DNA of 27,156 bases from Thermoanaerobaculales bacterium (GCA_025456385.1 JALOKS010000004.1:1-27156), one strand, 5' to 3'. Positions 16,021-24,066 are shown, counted from the stretch's first letter. A program made the numbers and translations. The notes: generated by a model from the sequence alone, not told the origin.

Positions 16021-16569
16021 TCAGTCGATGGCCGCTGACTCCTCTTTGAGGAGCTCCTCGGGATCCGGCAGGTCCTCGGCCCGCTCGAGGCCGAAGTGGA
16101 TCAGGAACTCCTTCGAGGTGCGGTAGAGGAACGGCTTGCCCACGACCTTCTTGCGCCCAGCCAGCCGCAGCAGGCGGCGCTCGAGAAGGGTCCTGAGCAC
16201 GCTCGCCGAGTTGGCGCCGCGGATGAAGTTGATCTCGGGCAGGGTCACCGGCTGGCGGTGGGCGACGATGGCGAGGACCTCGAGTGCCGGCTGCGACAGC
16301 CGCTGGCGGGCGGTCACTCCGTGCAGCGCGCGCAGGTAGCTGTCGAGCTGCGCCGGCGTCACGCAGCGCCACCCATCGGCGACCTTCTCGGCGCGCAGGC
16401 CGCTGTCCTCCCGGTCCCAGGCGCGGGCGATCGCCTCGAGGACCTCTCCGACCTCGGCCGCGCCGAGGGTCGGCTCGCCCAGGGCCTCGGCCGCCGCCGC
16501 CGCACTCAGCGGCGCGCCGGCCGTCACCAGCATCGCCTCGAGCGCCGCCGTCAGCTCCGCCCTATCCAT
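16021..16569 (-). CDS. scpB: Segregation and condensation protein B
   Basis: ScpB is the winged-helix (kite) subunit of the SMC-ScpAB condensin. The 182-residue protein shows two winged-helix domains: the first at about 1-85 (MDRAELTAALEAMLVTAGAPLS), the second at about 90-165 with the conserved LSQPALEVLAIVAHRQPVTLPEI, FIRGANSASVLRTLLERRLL and VGKPFLYRTSKEFLIHFGL. The final acidic tail (EDLPDPEELLKEES) is typical. The ATG overlaps the end of scpA by 8 bp (ATGGATAG), so the two subunits are probably made in fixed ratio. An smc gene is not in the window. The identification is secure. Confidence 0.95.
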   Translation of the reverse strand: MDRAELTAALEAMLVTAGAPLSAAAAAEALGEPTLGAAEVGEVLEAIARAWDREDSGLRAEKVADGWRCVTPAQLDSYLRALHGVTARQRLSQPALEVLAIVAHRQPVTLPEINFIRGANSASVLRTLLERRLLRLAGRKKVVGKPFLYRTSKEFLIHFGLERAEDLPDPEELLKEESAAID

Positions 16570-17341
16570 TGACCACGCCCCGGTTCAGGAGCTCCTCCGG
16601 ATCGAGGCGGTGGTCGCCGGGCCGCAGGTAGATCTCGGCGAAGGGCCGCCTCTGCTCCGCGAACACGCCGCGCAACCGCACCAGCTCGAGGGTCGCCACG
16701 ATCATCGTCACCACCTCCTCGGGGTCGGAGCGCGAGTGGAGGTGGCGCAGCAGGGGCACCAGCCCTTCGTCGAGCACGCGGCTGTAGAGATCGCGCATCG
16801 AGTCCTGGACGTTGAAGCGCAGCGGCAGCACGGCGAGCGGCGGCGGGTGGGCGGCGGCGAAGCGCTGCATCACGTCCAGGTAGGTCTGGGCCAGCAGGCG
16901 AAGGTCCACCTCCTCCCAGTCGAGCTCGGTCTCCTCGCCTCCCGCGGTGGGCGGCGCCACCGCCGGGCCCCACAGGCCGCGGCGGACGAGGTCGCTGTCG
17001 TGGAGGAACGACGCGAGCTCCTTCACCCGGCGGTAGGCGAGCAGCCGCTCGACGAGCTCCTCGCGCGGGTCCTCGCCCTCGGCTGCGGTCTGCGGCAGGA
17101 GCATCTTCGACTTGAGGTGCAGCAGCCAGGCCGCCATCCACAGGAACTCGCCGGCGACGTCGAGGTCGAGCTCCTGCATCGCCCGCAGGTGGCCGTTGTA
17201 CTGGTCGCAGATCGCGAAGATGGGGATGTCGTAGATCGAAACCTCGTTCTTGCGGATGAGATGCAGCAGCAGGTCGAGCGGCCCGCTGAACACGGCGAGC
17301 TCGACCGGCGGGCCGACGGAGAGGTCCTGCACCTCGTTCAC
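16562..17341 (-). CDS. scpA: Segregation and condensation protein A (kleisin)
   Basis: ScpA is the kleisin that bridges the SMC heads and binds ScpB. The 259-residue product has the family N terminus VELAVFSGPLDLLLHLIRKNEVSIYDIPI (about 13-42), followed by LDVAGEFLWMAAWLLHLKSKMLLP. A charged middle linker and a C-terminal winged helix (about 180-255, including FAEIYLRPGD) complete it. The GTG start at 17341 lies only 7 bp after a TATACT -10-like hexamer, so the mRNA may be leaderless. It heads the scpA-scpB-thioesterase-hydrolase operon and diverges from the exonuclease gene across a 101-bp region. Confidence 0.95.
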   Translation of the reverse strand: MNEVQDLSVGPPVELAVFSGPLDLLLHLIRKNEVSIYDIPIFAICDQYNGHLRAMQELDLDVAGEFLWMAAWLLHLKSKMLLPQTAAEGEDPREELVERLLAYRRVKELASFLHDSDLVRRGLWGPAVAPPTAGGEETELDWEEVDLRLLAQTYLDVMQRFAAAHPPPLAVLPLRFNVQDSMRDLYSRVLDEGLVPLLRHLHSRSDPEEVVTMIVATLELVRLRGVFAEQRRPFAEIYLRPGDHRLDPEELLNRGVVNG

Positions 17342-17348
17342 GGCGGGG

Positions 17349-17354
17349 AGTATA
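17349..17354 (-). promoter_or_regulatory. Candidate -10 of scpA, leaderless arrangement
   Basis: Read on the minus strand, TATACT lies 7 bp upstream of the scpA GTG, with no ribosome-binding site between. No good -35 was found 17-18 bp upstream. On the plus strand the same divergent region contains TACACT (17407-17412), about 30 bp ahead of the exonuclease start. Confidence 0.4.
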
Positions 17355-17442
17355 CCCGCACTCTCCGCCCCGGGAGGCCGGCCCCGGCCGCTGCGCGGCG
17401 CGGTGCTACACTCCCCCGCGCCGCCAGCGCAGGGAGGTCGCC

Positions 17443-18039
17443 GTGGAGCATTGGGACGGGCAGATGGGTCTCTTCGACGCCAACCCGACGCGTGAGGTCG
17501 AGGCCCACCGCCGAGTCGTGGTCTTCGATCTCGAAACGCAGCGATCCTTTGCCGAGGTCGGCGGCCGCACCCAGTTCGCGCGCCTCGGCGTCTCGGTCGG
17601 GGTCGCCTACCGCTACGATCGGGACGAGTTCCTGGTCGTCACCGAGGACCGCGTCGGGGAGCTGGTCTCCGTCCTGCTCGAGGCCGACCTCGTGGTGGGC
17701 TACAACGTCCGCGGCTTCGACTACGAGGTGCTGCGGGCCTACACCGACACCGACCTGCAGCGCCTGCCCACCCTCGACCTGATGCTCGACCTCGAGCAGC
17801 GCCTCGGCTTCCGGCCGAAGCTCGAGAGTGTCGCGGCGCCCACCCTCGGCGCCGGCAAGAGCGCCGACGGCCTGCAGGCCCTCGAGTGGTGGCGGCGCGG
17901 CGAGGTCGACAAGATCATCGCCTACTGTCGCGACGACGTGCGGGTCACCCGCGACCTCTACGACTTCGGGCGCCGCCACCGCTGGGTTCAGGTCGAGCGC
18001 TTCGGGGGCAAGCCGCGCAAGGTCGAGGTCGACTGGTGA
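17443..18039 (+). CDS. Predicted DEDDy 3'-5' exonuclease (RNase H-like, YprB type)
   Basis: A 198-residue single-domain exonuclease of the RNase H-like superfamily. The Exo I motif is D29-x-E31 in VVVFDLETQRS, Exo II is the aspartate in VVGYNVRGFDYEVL (about residue 94), and Exo III is Y-x3-D in IIAYCRDDVRVTRDLY, which marks the DEDDy class. This resembles the predicted 3'-5' exonuclease domain of YprB-type proteins and often appears fused or next to DEAD/DEAH helicases; no helicase is encoded here. The GTG start has a GGGAGG ribosome-binding site; an ATG at 17464 is a second option. The gene stands alone, diverging from scpA and converging on cheR. The substrate is unknown. Confidence 0.82.
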   Translation: MEHWDGQMGLFDANPTREVEAHRRVVVFDLETQRSFAEVGGRTQFARLGVSVGVAYRYDRDEFLVVTEDRVGELVSVLLEADLVVGYNVRGFDYEVLRAYTDTDLQRLPTLDLMLDLEQRLGFRPKLESVAAPTLGAGKSADGLQALEWWRRGEVDKIIAYCRDDVRVTRDLYDFGRRHRWVQVERFGGKPRKVEVDW

Positions 18040-18041
18040 TG

Positions 18042-18074
18042 AATATCTCAGAAAATTATTTTTCCTGAGATATT
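18042..18074. terminator. Perfect AT-rich hairpin, probable bidirectional terminator
   Basis: AATATCTCAG (18042-18051) and CTGAGATATT (18065-18074) form a perfect 10-bp stem around a 13-base A/T loop. The hairpin starts 2 bp after the exonuclease stop and ends 3 bp before the cheR stop on the opposite strand, so it can serve both genes. T-rich sequence follows on the plus strand. The stem is only 30% GC, unusual for an intrinsic terminator in so GC-rich a genome. Confidence 0.55.
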
Positions 18075-18077
18075 GGT

Positions 18078-19397
18078 TTATTTGCATTTCAATTTTTCGC
18101 GACAGAAATCGACGATCGCCTCCTGGCCGGGCACGCCGAGCCGCTCGAGGTCGAGCCAGGCCGGAGGCGGCGCGGTCGCGCTCAGGACCGCGCGGTACTC
18201 GCGCATCGCGGCCTCGCGATGGCCGAGAGCCTCGAGGGTCAGGCCGAGCAGGTAGCGGACCACCGCCATCTCCGGCGCGAGGTAGCGAGCGCCCCGGAAG
18301 GCGAGGAGGGCGCGCTCCGACGCCCCCGCCCGCTCCCACGCCAGGCCCTCGAGAAGGTGCGCGACCGGGCTCTCCGGAAACTCGAGCCGGAGCAGCGCCG
18401 CCGCGCGCCGCGCCGCGTCGAGATCCGCCGCGGCGGCGATCCCCCGCGCGACCCCGGCGGCCCGCTCCGGAAGCGACGGCGGCTCGCCGGCCGCTGGCGA
18501 GAGCGGCGGGGAGCCGCATGGCGGACCCGCGACGACAGCGGGGAACGGTGCCGCTGGCGGCCGCGGGCCCTGCACGGGCGGCGCGCCGCCGGTCGCGCGT
18601 CCGTAGCAGAAGCACCCGCCGAGATCCCGCGGCGCCAGCGCCGAACCCAGCGGGAGCAGGCTCTCGCTCGGCCCGAGGAAGAGGCAGCCGCCGGGCGCGA
18701 GCGAGCGCTCGACTGCGGCCACCACCCGCTGCTGCAGCTCGGGTCGGAAGTAGATCAGCACGTTGCGCAGAAAAACGAGATCGAAGGGGGCCCCGGGCGG
18801 GTCGAGCCGGGGCTCGACCAGGTTGAGGCGGCGGTAGGTGATGCGCGCGCGGAGCGCCGGGTCGAACTCGAAGAGGCCGTCCCGCTCGGTGAAGTGCCGG
18901 GCGAGCACCGCCGGCGGCACGCCGGCGACCGCTCGTGGGCCGTAGCGGCCCTCACGGGCGTCGGCCAACGCACCCTCGTCGACATCGGTGGCCAGGATCG
19001 ACCACTCCAGGTCGCGGCAGGCCGGATGGGCGGCGACCACGATCGCGAGCGTCGCCGCCTCCTCGCCGCGCGCGCAGCCCGCACACCAGACTCGGAGACC
19101 GCCGCCGCCGCGCCGCGCGGCGAGCTCGGGCAGGATCGTCCGCGCGAGGGCCTCGAACTGGGACGGACCGCGGAACAGGAAGGACTCTTTGATGGTGATC
19201 CGACCGAGAAGCAGACGCCACTCCTTCGAGTCCGGACGAGCCCGCAGCAGCTCCAGGTAGTCGGCGACGCCGGCGAGGCCGAGAGCCGCCGCGCGCTCGC
19301 GGGCGAGGGCGGTCAGCGCCGCCCGCCCGCGCTCCGGGATGACGAAGCCGCTCGCCGACTCGATCAGCTGCGCGAGATGGAGGGAGGCCTCCGTCAC
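18078..19397 (-). CDS. cheR: Chemotaxis protein methyltransferase CheR with C-terminal repeat region
   Basis: CheR methylates glutamates of chemoreceptors using SAM. The N-terminal alpha domain covers about 1-85 (with RITIKESFLFR in place of the usual ITTNxTxFFR). The SAM-binding domain runs to about residue 275, with LRVWCAGCARGEEAATLAI, ILATDVDEGAL and the diagnostic FLRNVLIYF. A proline/alanine-rich linker follows, then a helical alanine/leucine-rich region (about 310-435) that looks like TPR repeats (ALLAFRGARYLAPEMAVVRYLLGLTLEALGHREAAMREYRAVL). The total of 439 residues is long because of this addition; TPR-bearing CheR proteins are known in non-flagellar systems. The start is GTG, overlapping the cheB stop (GTGA). 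It is the last gene of the operon. Confidence 0.9.
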   Translation of the reverse strand: MTEASLHLAQLIESASGFVIPERGRAALTALARERAAALGLAGVADYLELLRARPDSKEWRLLLGRITIKESFLFRGPSQFEALARTILPELAARRGGGGLRVWCAGCARGEEAATLAIVVAAHPACRDLEWSILATDVDEGALADAREGRYGPRAVAGVPPAVLARHFTERDGLFEFDPALRARITYRRLNLVEPRLDPPGAPFDLVFLRNVLIYFRPELQQRVVAAVERSLAPGGCLFLGPSESLLPLGSALAPRDLGGCFCYGRATGGAPPVQGPRPPAAPFPAVVAGPPCGSPPLSPAAGEPPSLPERAAGVARGIAAAADLDAARRAAALLRLEFPESPVAHLLEGLAWERAGASERALLAFRGARYLAPEMAVVRYLLGLTLEALGHREAAMREYRAVLSATAPPPAWLDLERLGVPGQEAIVDFCREKLKCK

Positions 19398-20419
19398 GCC
19401 TCACCCCCGGCGGCGTGCGCCAGCAGCCGGCCGGCCTCCCCCGGAGTCAGGGCGAAGGCTGCGGCCGCGCGCTCGATGGCGGCGCGCGGCATCCCGAACA
19501 CCGCACAGCTCGCCTGCTCCTGCGCGATCGTGAGCACGCGGGCGCGCCGCAGCGCCGCCATCGCCTCGGCGCCGTCGCTGCCCATGCCGCTCAGGAGCAC
19601 CGCCGCCGCTTCCGCCGGCGGCAGCCCGAGGAGGCTGCGGAAGAGGAGGTCGACCGCGGGTCGGTGGCCGTTGACCGGCGGCGTGTCCCGGTCGAGCCGC
19701 AGCACCGTTCCCCCCTCGAGCTTCAGGTGGGCCGCGGCCGGCGCGAGGCGCACCGAGCCCGCCGCGAGCTGCTCGCCGTCCCGGGCCACCGCGACGTCGA
19801 GGCCGGTCTCCAGCGCGAGCCAGTCTGCGAGCACGGGCTCGAAGCCGGGTGCGATGTGCTGCACCACCGCCAGCCTGAGCCGGCAGCCGCGGCCGAGTGC
19901 CCGCAGGAGCTCGACGATCGCCCCCGGGCCGCCGGTCGAGGCGCCCACCCCGACCACCTGCAGGCGCCCGCCGGTGGCCGGCTCGGCCGCGGCCGCCGGA
20001 GCCGGGAGCGTGGTGGTCGTGCGCGCGGCGGCCGACTGCCGGATCGCCTCGATCAGGGTCGCCCCCAGCTCCTGCCAGCCCTCCGGCCGGTCGGGCTTCG
20101 GGATGGCCGCGATGACCCCGAGGCCGTGGGCCGCGAAGGCGAGGCGCATGATGTCCTCCCGCTGCCGCGGCGTGAGCACGAAGATCGCCACGCGCCGGGT
20201 CGCCGCGATCGCCTCGACCAGGGGCCGGCCGGCGAGGGTCGGCAGGTCGAGGTCGGCGACGACCACCTGCGGCGCGCCGCTCGCGACCAGGGCCACGAGC
20301 TCGGCGCCGTCGCAGGCCTCGCCGACGACCCGGATCTCCGGCGCCGCCTCGAGAAGGCGCGTGAGCACCGACCGCACCGCGGCCGAGCGGTCGGCGAGCA
20401 CCGCGGTGACCAGTGTCAT
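19394..20419 (-). CDS. cheB: Chemotaxis response regulator / protein-glutamate methylesterase CheB
   Basis: CheB removes methyl groups from receptors or deamidates glutamines when its receiver domain is phosphorylated. With the ATG at 20419 (ATGA overlap with the cheA stop) it has 341 residues; the open frame continues upstream but lies over cheA. The receiver domain (about 3-120) has the phospho-acceptor Asp56 (VVVADLDLP) and Lys108 (IPKPD). The methylesterase domain (about 153-338) has the full catalytic triad: Ser161 (GVGASTGGPGA), His188 (VVQHIAPGF) and Asp282 (LLSGMGSDG). In the receiver's acidic pocket the first of the usual paired acids appears as alanine (VLADRSAA), so metal binding may be weakened. 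Confidence 0.92.
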   Translation of the reverse strand: MTLVTAVLADRSAAVRSVLTRLLEAAPEIRVVGEACDGAELVALVASGAPQVVVADLDLPTLAGRPLVEAIAATRRVAIFVLTPRQREDIMRLAFAAHGLGVIAAIPKPDRPEGWQELGATLIEAIRQSAAARTTTTLPAPAAAAEPATGGRLQVVGVGASTGGPGAIVELLRALGRGCRLRLAVVQHIAPGFEPVLADWLALETGLDVAVARDGEQLAAGSVRLAPAAAHLKLEGGTVLRLDRDTPPVNGHRPAVDLLFRSLLGLPPAEAAAVLLSGMGSDGAEAMAALRRARVLTIAQEQASCAVFGMPRAAIERAAAAFALTPGEAGRLLAHAAGGEA

Positions 20420-22431
20420 CCGTGGCCGCCGACCCGTGCCACCAGCGCCACCAGCTCGCGTGCGTCGAGACCCGACTTGCTCAGGTAGGCGTCGGCCCCG
20501 GCCTCCAGGCCGGCCATTCGGTGCAGCGGACGGTCCAGAGTCGAGACGACGATGACCGGAAGGTCGGCCAGGCGCGGGTCGCCGCGGATGGCCCGGGTCA
20601 GCTCGAGCCCGTTGGTCCCGGGCATCTCGATGTCGGTGACGACACAGTCGAAGCGGCGCTCCGCCAGCACCGCGAGCGCCTCGTCGCCGCCGCCCGCGCA
20701 GCTGACGGCGTAGCCGCTGCCCTCGAGCAGGCGCCGGAAGAGCTCGCGCGTGACCTCCGAGTCGTCGACCAGCAGCACCTCGATGGTCCGCGGCGCCCGG
20801 CCCTCCGAGCCCGGAGCGCCGCCCGTGAGCTCGGCGCTCGGCGCGAGCGACTGCAGGGAGAGCACCGCCACCGGCCGCCCGGAGGCGAGCAGCGCCATCC
20901 CCTCGACGCCGCGCGGCGCCCCCGCCGCGCGCGGCATCGGCCGGACCACCACCTCCTCCTCCCCCACGACCTGGTCGGCGACCACCGCGACCGCCGCGCC
21001 GCCGACGAACATCTCCAACAGCACGCCCCCACCGGCCGGCGAGCGGCCGTCGAGCTCGGCGAGGAAGCGGGGCTCGACCGAGCGCCCGCGCAGGCGCACC
21101 AGGAAGCGTCCGTCGACCTCCGCGATCGCCGCGGCGGGCAGGCTGTGGAAAGCCTGCACCGGCGCCGCCGGCAGGGCGACCACCTGGCCCCCGACCTGGA
21201 GCACCAGGACGCGGTCGCCGCGGCGCGCCACCGGAACCTCGACGGTCACCGCAGTGCCGCCGCCGACGGACGACTCGAGCCACAGGTCGCCGCCGACGGC
21301 GCGCACCGCGGTCGCCACCGCATCCAGTCCGATGCCGCGGCCGGAGACCTCGGAGCTGCGCTCGCGGGTCGTGAAGCCCGGCTGCAGCAGCAGGTGCAGG
21401 ACCTCGTCGGGCTCGAGCTCGTCCGCGCGCTCGGGATCGAGCAGCCCACGCGCCACCGCCGTCGCGACCACGGCCCGGGCATCGATGCCGCGGCCGTCGT
21501 CGGCGACCTGCAGCCGGACGCGGTCGCCCTCGGTCAGCGCGCTGATGAGGATGCTGCCGTGCTCGGGCTTGCCTGCCGCCGAGCGCTCGCTCGGAGCCTC
21601 GAGGCCGTGGTCGACCGCGTTGCGCACGAGGTGGAGGAAGGCCTCGCGGAGGGCGTTGACGATCCGGCGGTCGAGCTGGGCCTCGCCCGAGCTGAGGCTG
21701 ACCTCGACCCGCTTGCCGAGCGAGGCCGCGAGCTCGCGGGCGTGGGCGGCGAGCGACTGCATGAAGGGCCGCAGCGGCTGGACCTGGAGGCGGAGCAGGC
21801 GGTCGAGCTGCTGGTCGGCGAGGCGTTCGAAGGCCCGCTGGCCGCCCTCGAGCTCGAGAGCCGCCTGGCGGAGGGAGATCGCCAGGGTCGCCAGCACCTG
21901 GCGGGGCTCGGGCTCGGCCGCGCCGCGCCCGGCGAGCTCCGCGAGGGAGCCGACCCGGCCCGCCAGGGACCGCGCGGCAGCCGCGATGACCCGCAGGCGG
22001 GCGCCGCGGTCGGCGAGCTCGTCGATCAGGCTCGCCCGCACCCTGAGCTCGTCGCGGCCCGGAGCCGCGACCTCCCCGCTCGCGTCCCCGGGTGGCGGCG
22101 CCACCGAACCCGGGCTCGATTCACCCGCGGACGCGGCGCGGACGATGAGGCGCTCGATTCCAGTCCAGGCCGCAGCCAGCGCCCCGGCGTCCGGCGGCGC
22201 CCCGGCGTCCCCGACGAGATCCTCGGTTTCGTGGCAGAGCCGCGCCAGCTCGGTGAGGCCCAGCATGCGGCTTGCGCCCTTGAGTGCGTGCAGCTCCCGT
22301 TGCAGCGCCCGCCGCCGAGCGCCGTCAGCGTCCGCCCACGCCTCCTCGGCAAGGCCGCGGAGCCGCTCGAGACGTTCGCCGGCCTCGTCGAGGAAGAGGG
22401 ACAGCAGCTCGTCAGCGTCGCCCGTGACCAC
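20416..22431 (-). CDS. cheA: Hybrid chemotaxis histidine kinase CheA with C-terminal receiver domain
   Basis: A 671-residue CheA. Domains in order: Hpt (about 1-105) with phospho-His48 in RELHALKGASRMLG; a linker and helical dimerisation/DHp region (about 140-280); ATPase domain with the N box HLVRNAVDHGLE, G1 VADDGRGID and G2 SGRGIGLDAV; a CheW-like domain (about 415-545, starting GDRVLVLQVGGQVVALP); and a receiver domain (about 550-668) with LVDDSE, phospho-Asp in VVTDIEMPG, and SKSG at the Lys position. The P2 CheY-binding domain seems to be missing or reduced, fitting an internal receiver as phosphate target. The GTG start is 6 bp after the receptor stop, and the stop overlaps cheB. Confidence 0.93.
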   Translation of the reverse strand: MVTGDADELLSLFLDEAGERLERLRGLAEEAWADADGARRRALQRELHALKGASRMLGLTELARLCHETEDLVGDAGAPPDAGALAAAWTGIERLIVRAASAGESSPGSVAPPPGDASGEVAAPGRDELRVRASLIDELADRGARLRVIAAAARSLAGRVGSLAELAGRGAAEPEPRQVLATLAISLRQAALELEGGQRAFERLADQQLDRLLRLQVQPLRPFMQSLAAHARELAASLGKRVEVSLSSGEAQLDRRIVNALREAFLHLVRNAVDHGLEAPSERSAAGKPEHGSILISALTEGDRVRLQVADDGRGIDARAVVATAVARGLLDPERADELEPDEVLHLLLQPGFTTRERSSEVSGRGIGLDAVATAVRAVGGDLWLESSVGGGTAVTVEVPVARRGDRVLVLQVGGQVVALPAAPVQAFHSLPAAAIAEVDGRFLVRLRGRSVEPRFLAELDGRSPAGGGVLLEMFVGGAAVAVVADQVVGEEEVVVRPMPRAAGAPRGVEGMALLASGRPVAVLSLQSLAPSAELTGGAPGSEGRAPRTIEVLLVDDSEVTRELFRRLLEGSGYAVSCAGGGDEALAVLAERRFDCVVTDIEMPGTNGLELTRAIRGDPRLADLPVIVVSTLDRPLHRMAGLEAGADAYLSKSGLDARELVALVARVGGHG

Positions 22432-22437
22432 CGATCC

Positions 22438-24066
22438 TCAGATCTTCGTCCAGTTGCGGAGGTTGACGTCGGCACCCACCACGCCGATCGTGTCGTCGCC
22501 GCTGCCGACCGCGACCGCGATCGTGAAGCACGGGTCGCCGGTGAGCAGCGAGTCGTAGATCGGCGTCACCGCCGAGCGCCGGTCGCGTGCGACGGCCTGA
22601 AACCACGGCCGCTCGGCGAAGCTCCTGCCGACGGCGGCGCTGCCCGGGACCTGCCGCTCACCCACCAGGTCGCGGTTGACGACGAAGCCGGTCATCACCC
22701 CCGAGACGTCCACCAGGTACACCATCTCCAGGTAGGGGCAGGTCTCGAGCAGCTCGGAGAGCGCGCCCTCGACCGCCTCGAGGTTGCCGGAGAGGTCGCG
22801 CAACCGCTCGGTCCAGCGCAGGAGCTGGTGCTTGAGCGAGTGCGGGGACTCGATGCGGAAGCTCTGGGTCAGGAGCTGGATCGACAGCGCGAGCTGGTTG
22901 AGGCGCTCCGCGGCGTCGGTGTAGCGCCGGAGGCCGTCGGCGATGCGCTGGATCACGTCGCCCACCTCACGCAGGGTCGCGGCGACCTCGTCCGAAGCGG
23001 TCCGCTGCTCCCCGGTCGCGAGCGAGATCTCGCGCGCGGCCTGCGCCGTCTCGGTGAGAGCCGACCGCAGCTCGGCGATCGCGTGCTCGGCCGACCGGCT
23101 CTGCAGCAGGACCTGCTCGGCGGCCTGACTGCCCTCTGCGGTCGCCTGCGCGACGCCGCGGATCGCACCGCTGAACTCGTCGAGGTGCGAGCGCACCGAG
23201 TCCACCGACTCCCGCGACCGCTCCGCCAGCCTCCGCACCTCCTCCGCGACGACCGAGAAACGCCCCCCGTGCTCGCCGGCGGAGGCGGCCTCGATGGCTG
23301 CGTTGAGCGCCAGGATGTGCGTCTCCTGGGCGATCTCCGTGATCAGGTCGAGCATCCGGTAGATGTCGCGCGAGCGGGCGCCGAGGGTGTCGGCGCGGGC
23401 GGCGATCGCGGCCATGTGCCCGCGCACGGCCTCGACGCCGACGACCGCCGCCTCCACCGACGCCGCACCGCCGTCCGCCGACGACTCCGAGCGCGCCGCC
23501 AGGCGGGCCTGCGCCTCCGAGTTGGCGGCGATCTGGCCGGCGGTGCGCGCGAGCTCCTCCGTCGAGGCCGTGATCTCGACCACCGCCGCCGCCTGCTGGC
23601 TCGAGGCCGACGCCAGCTCCGAGGAGGTCCGCTGCACCGTGCCGGCCGCGGAGGCGACCTCCACCGACGAGGACTGGATCTGCTGCATCAGCGCCGCGAG
23701 CGCCCGGCTCGCCTGGCCGACGCCGAGCTGCATCGGCTGCGGCAGCGCCGCGATCGGCGCCGTCATGGCCACCAGGTCGCCGTGCCGCAGCTCCTCGAGA
23801 GAGGCGGCGAGGGCCTCGCACTGCTCGTCGTGCAGCGCCCGCAGCTGAGCCAGCTCGCGCAGGGCCCGCCGCTGCGGCACGAGCACCGCCGCCACGTGCA
23901 GCGCCAGCGCCGCCGCCCCGAGCAGGACGAAGGCGCGGACGAACCACGCCTCCTGCGGCGAGTCGGCCGCGGCCTCGAGCAACGCCCAGCCGGCAACCGT
24001 CAGGACCGCGAGCAGCGCCGGTCCCGCCCACGCCTGCAGGCTCCCCGGCGATCGGTGCTCAGTCAT
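22438..24066 (-). CDS. Methyl-accepting chemoreceptor with C-terminal Cache-like domain
   Basis: A 542-residue chemoreceptor that would signal to CheA through CheW. Two hydrophobic helices (about 14-32 and 41-63) are separated by only about eight residues, so there is no periplasmic sensor domain. The cytoplasmic signalling coiled coil runs from about 80 to 420, with the conserved hairpin tip ITEIAQETHILALNAAIEAA and the following VVAEEVRRLAERSRESV. After it, about residues 440-542 form an unusual C-terminal domain (YLVDVSGVMTGFVVN, RPWFQAVARD, VTPIYDSLLTGDPCFTIAV, IGVVGADVNL) that resembles a PDC/Cache ligand-binding module. Cache domains are usually extracellular; here it would lie in the cytoplasm. 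It overlaps cheW by 8 bp. No CheR-tethering pentapeptide is visible. Confidence 0.9.
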   Translation of the reverse strand: MTEHRSPGSLQAWAGPALLAVLTVAGWALLEAAADSPQEAWFVRAFVLLGAAALALHVAAVLVPQRRALRELAQLRALHDEQCEALAASLEELRHGDLVAMTAPIAALPQPMQLGVGQASRALAALMQQIQSSSVEVASAAGTVQRTSSELASASSQQAAAVVEITASTEELARTAGQIAANSEAQARLAARSESSADGGAASVEAAVVGVEAVRGHMAAIAARADTLGARSRDIYRMLDLITEIAQETHILALNAAIEAASAGEHGGRFSVVAEEVRRLAERSRESVDSVRSHLDEFSGAIRGVAQATAEGSQAAEQVLLQSRSAEHAIAELRSALTETAQAAREISLATGEQRTASDEVAATLREVGDVIQRIADGLRRYTDAAERLNQLALSIQLLTQSFRIESPHSLKHQLLRWTERLRDLSGNLEAVEGALSELLETCPYLEMVYLVDVSGVMTGFVVNRDLVGERQVPGSAAVGRSFAERPWFQAVARDRRSAVTPIYDSLLTGDPCFTIAVAVGSGDDTIGVVGADVNLRNWTKI

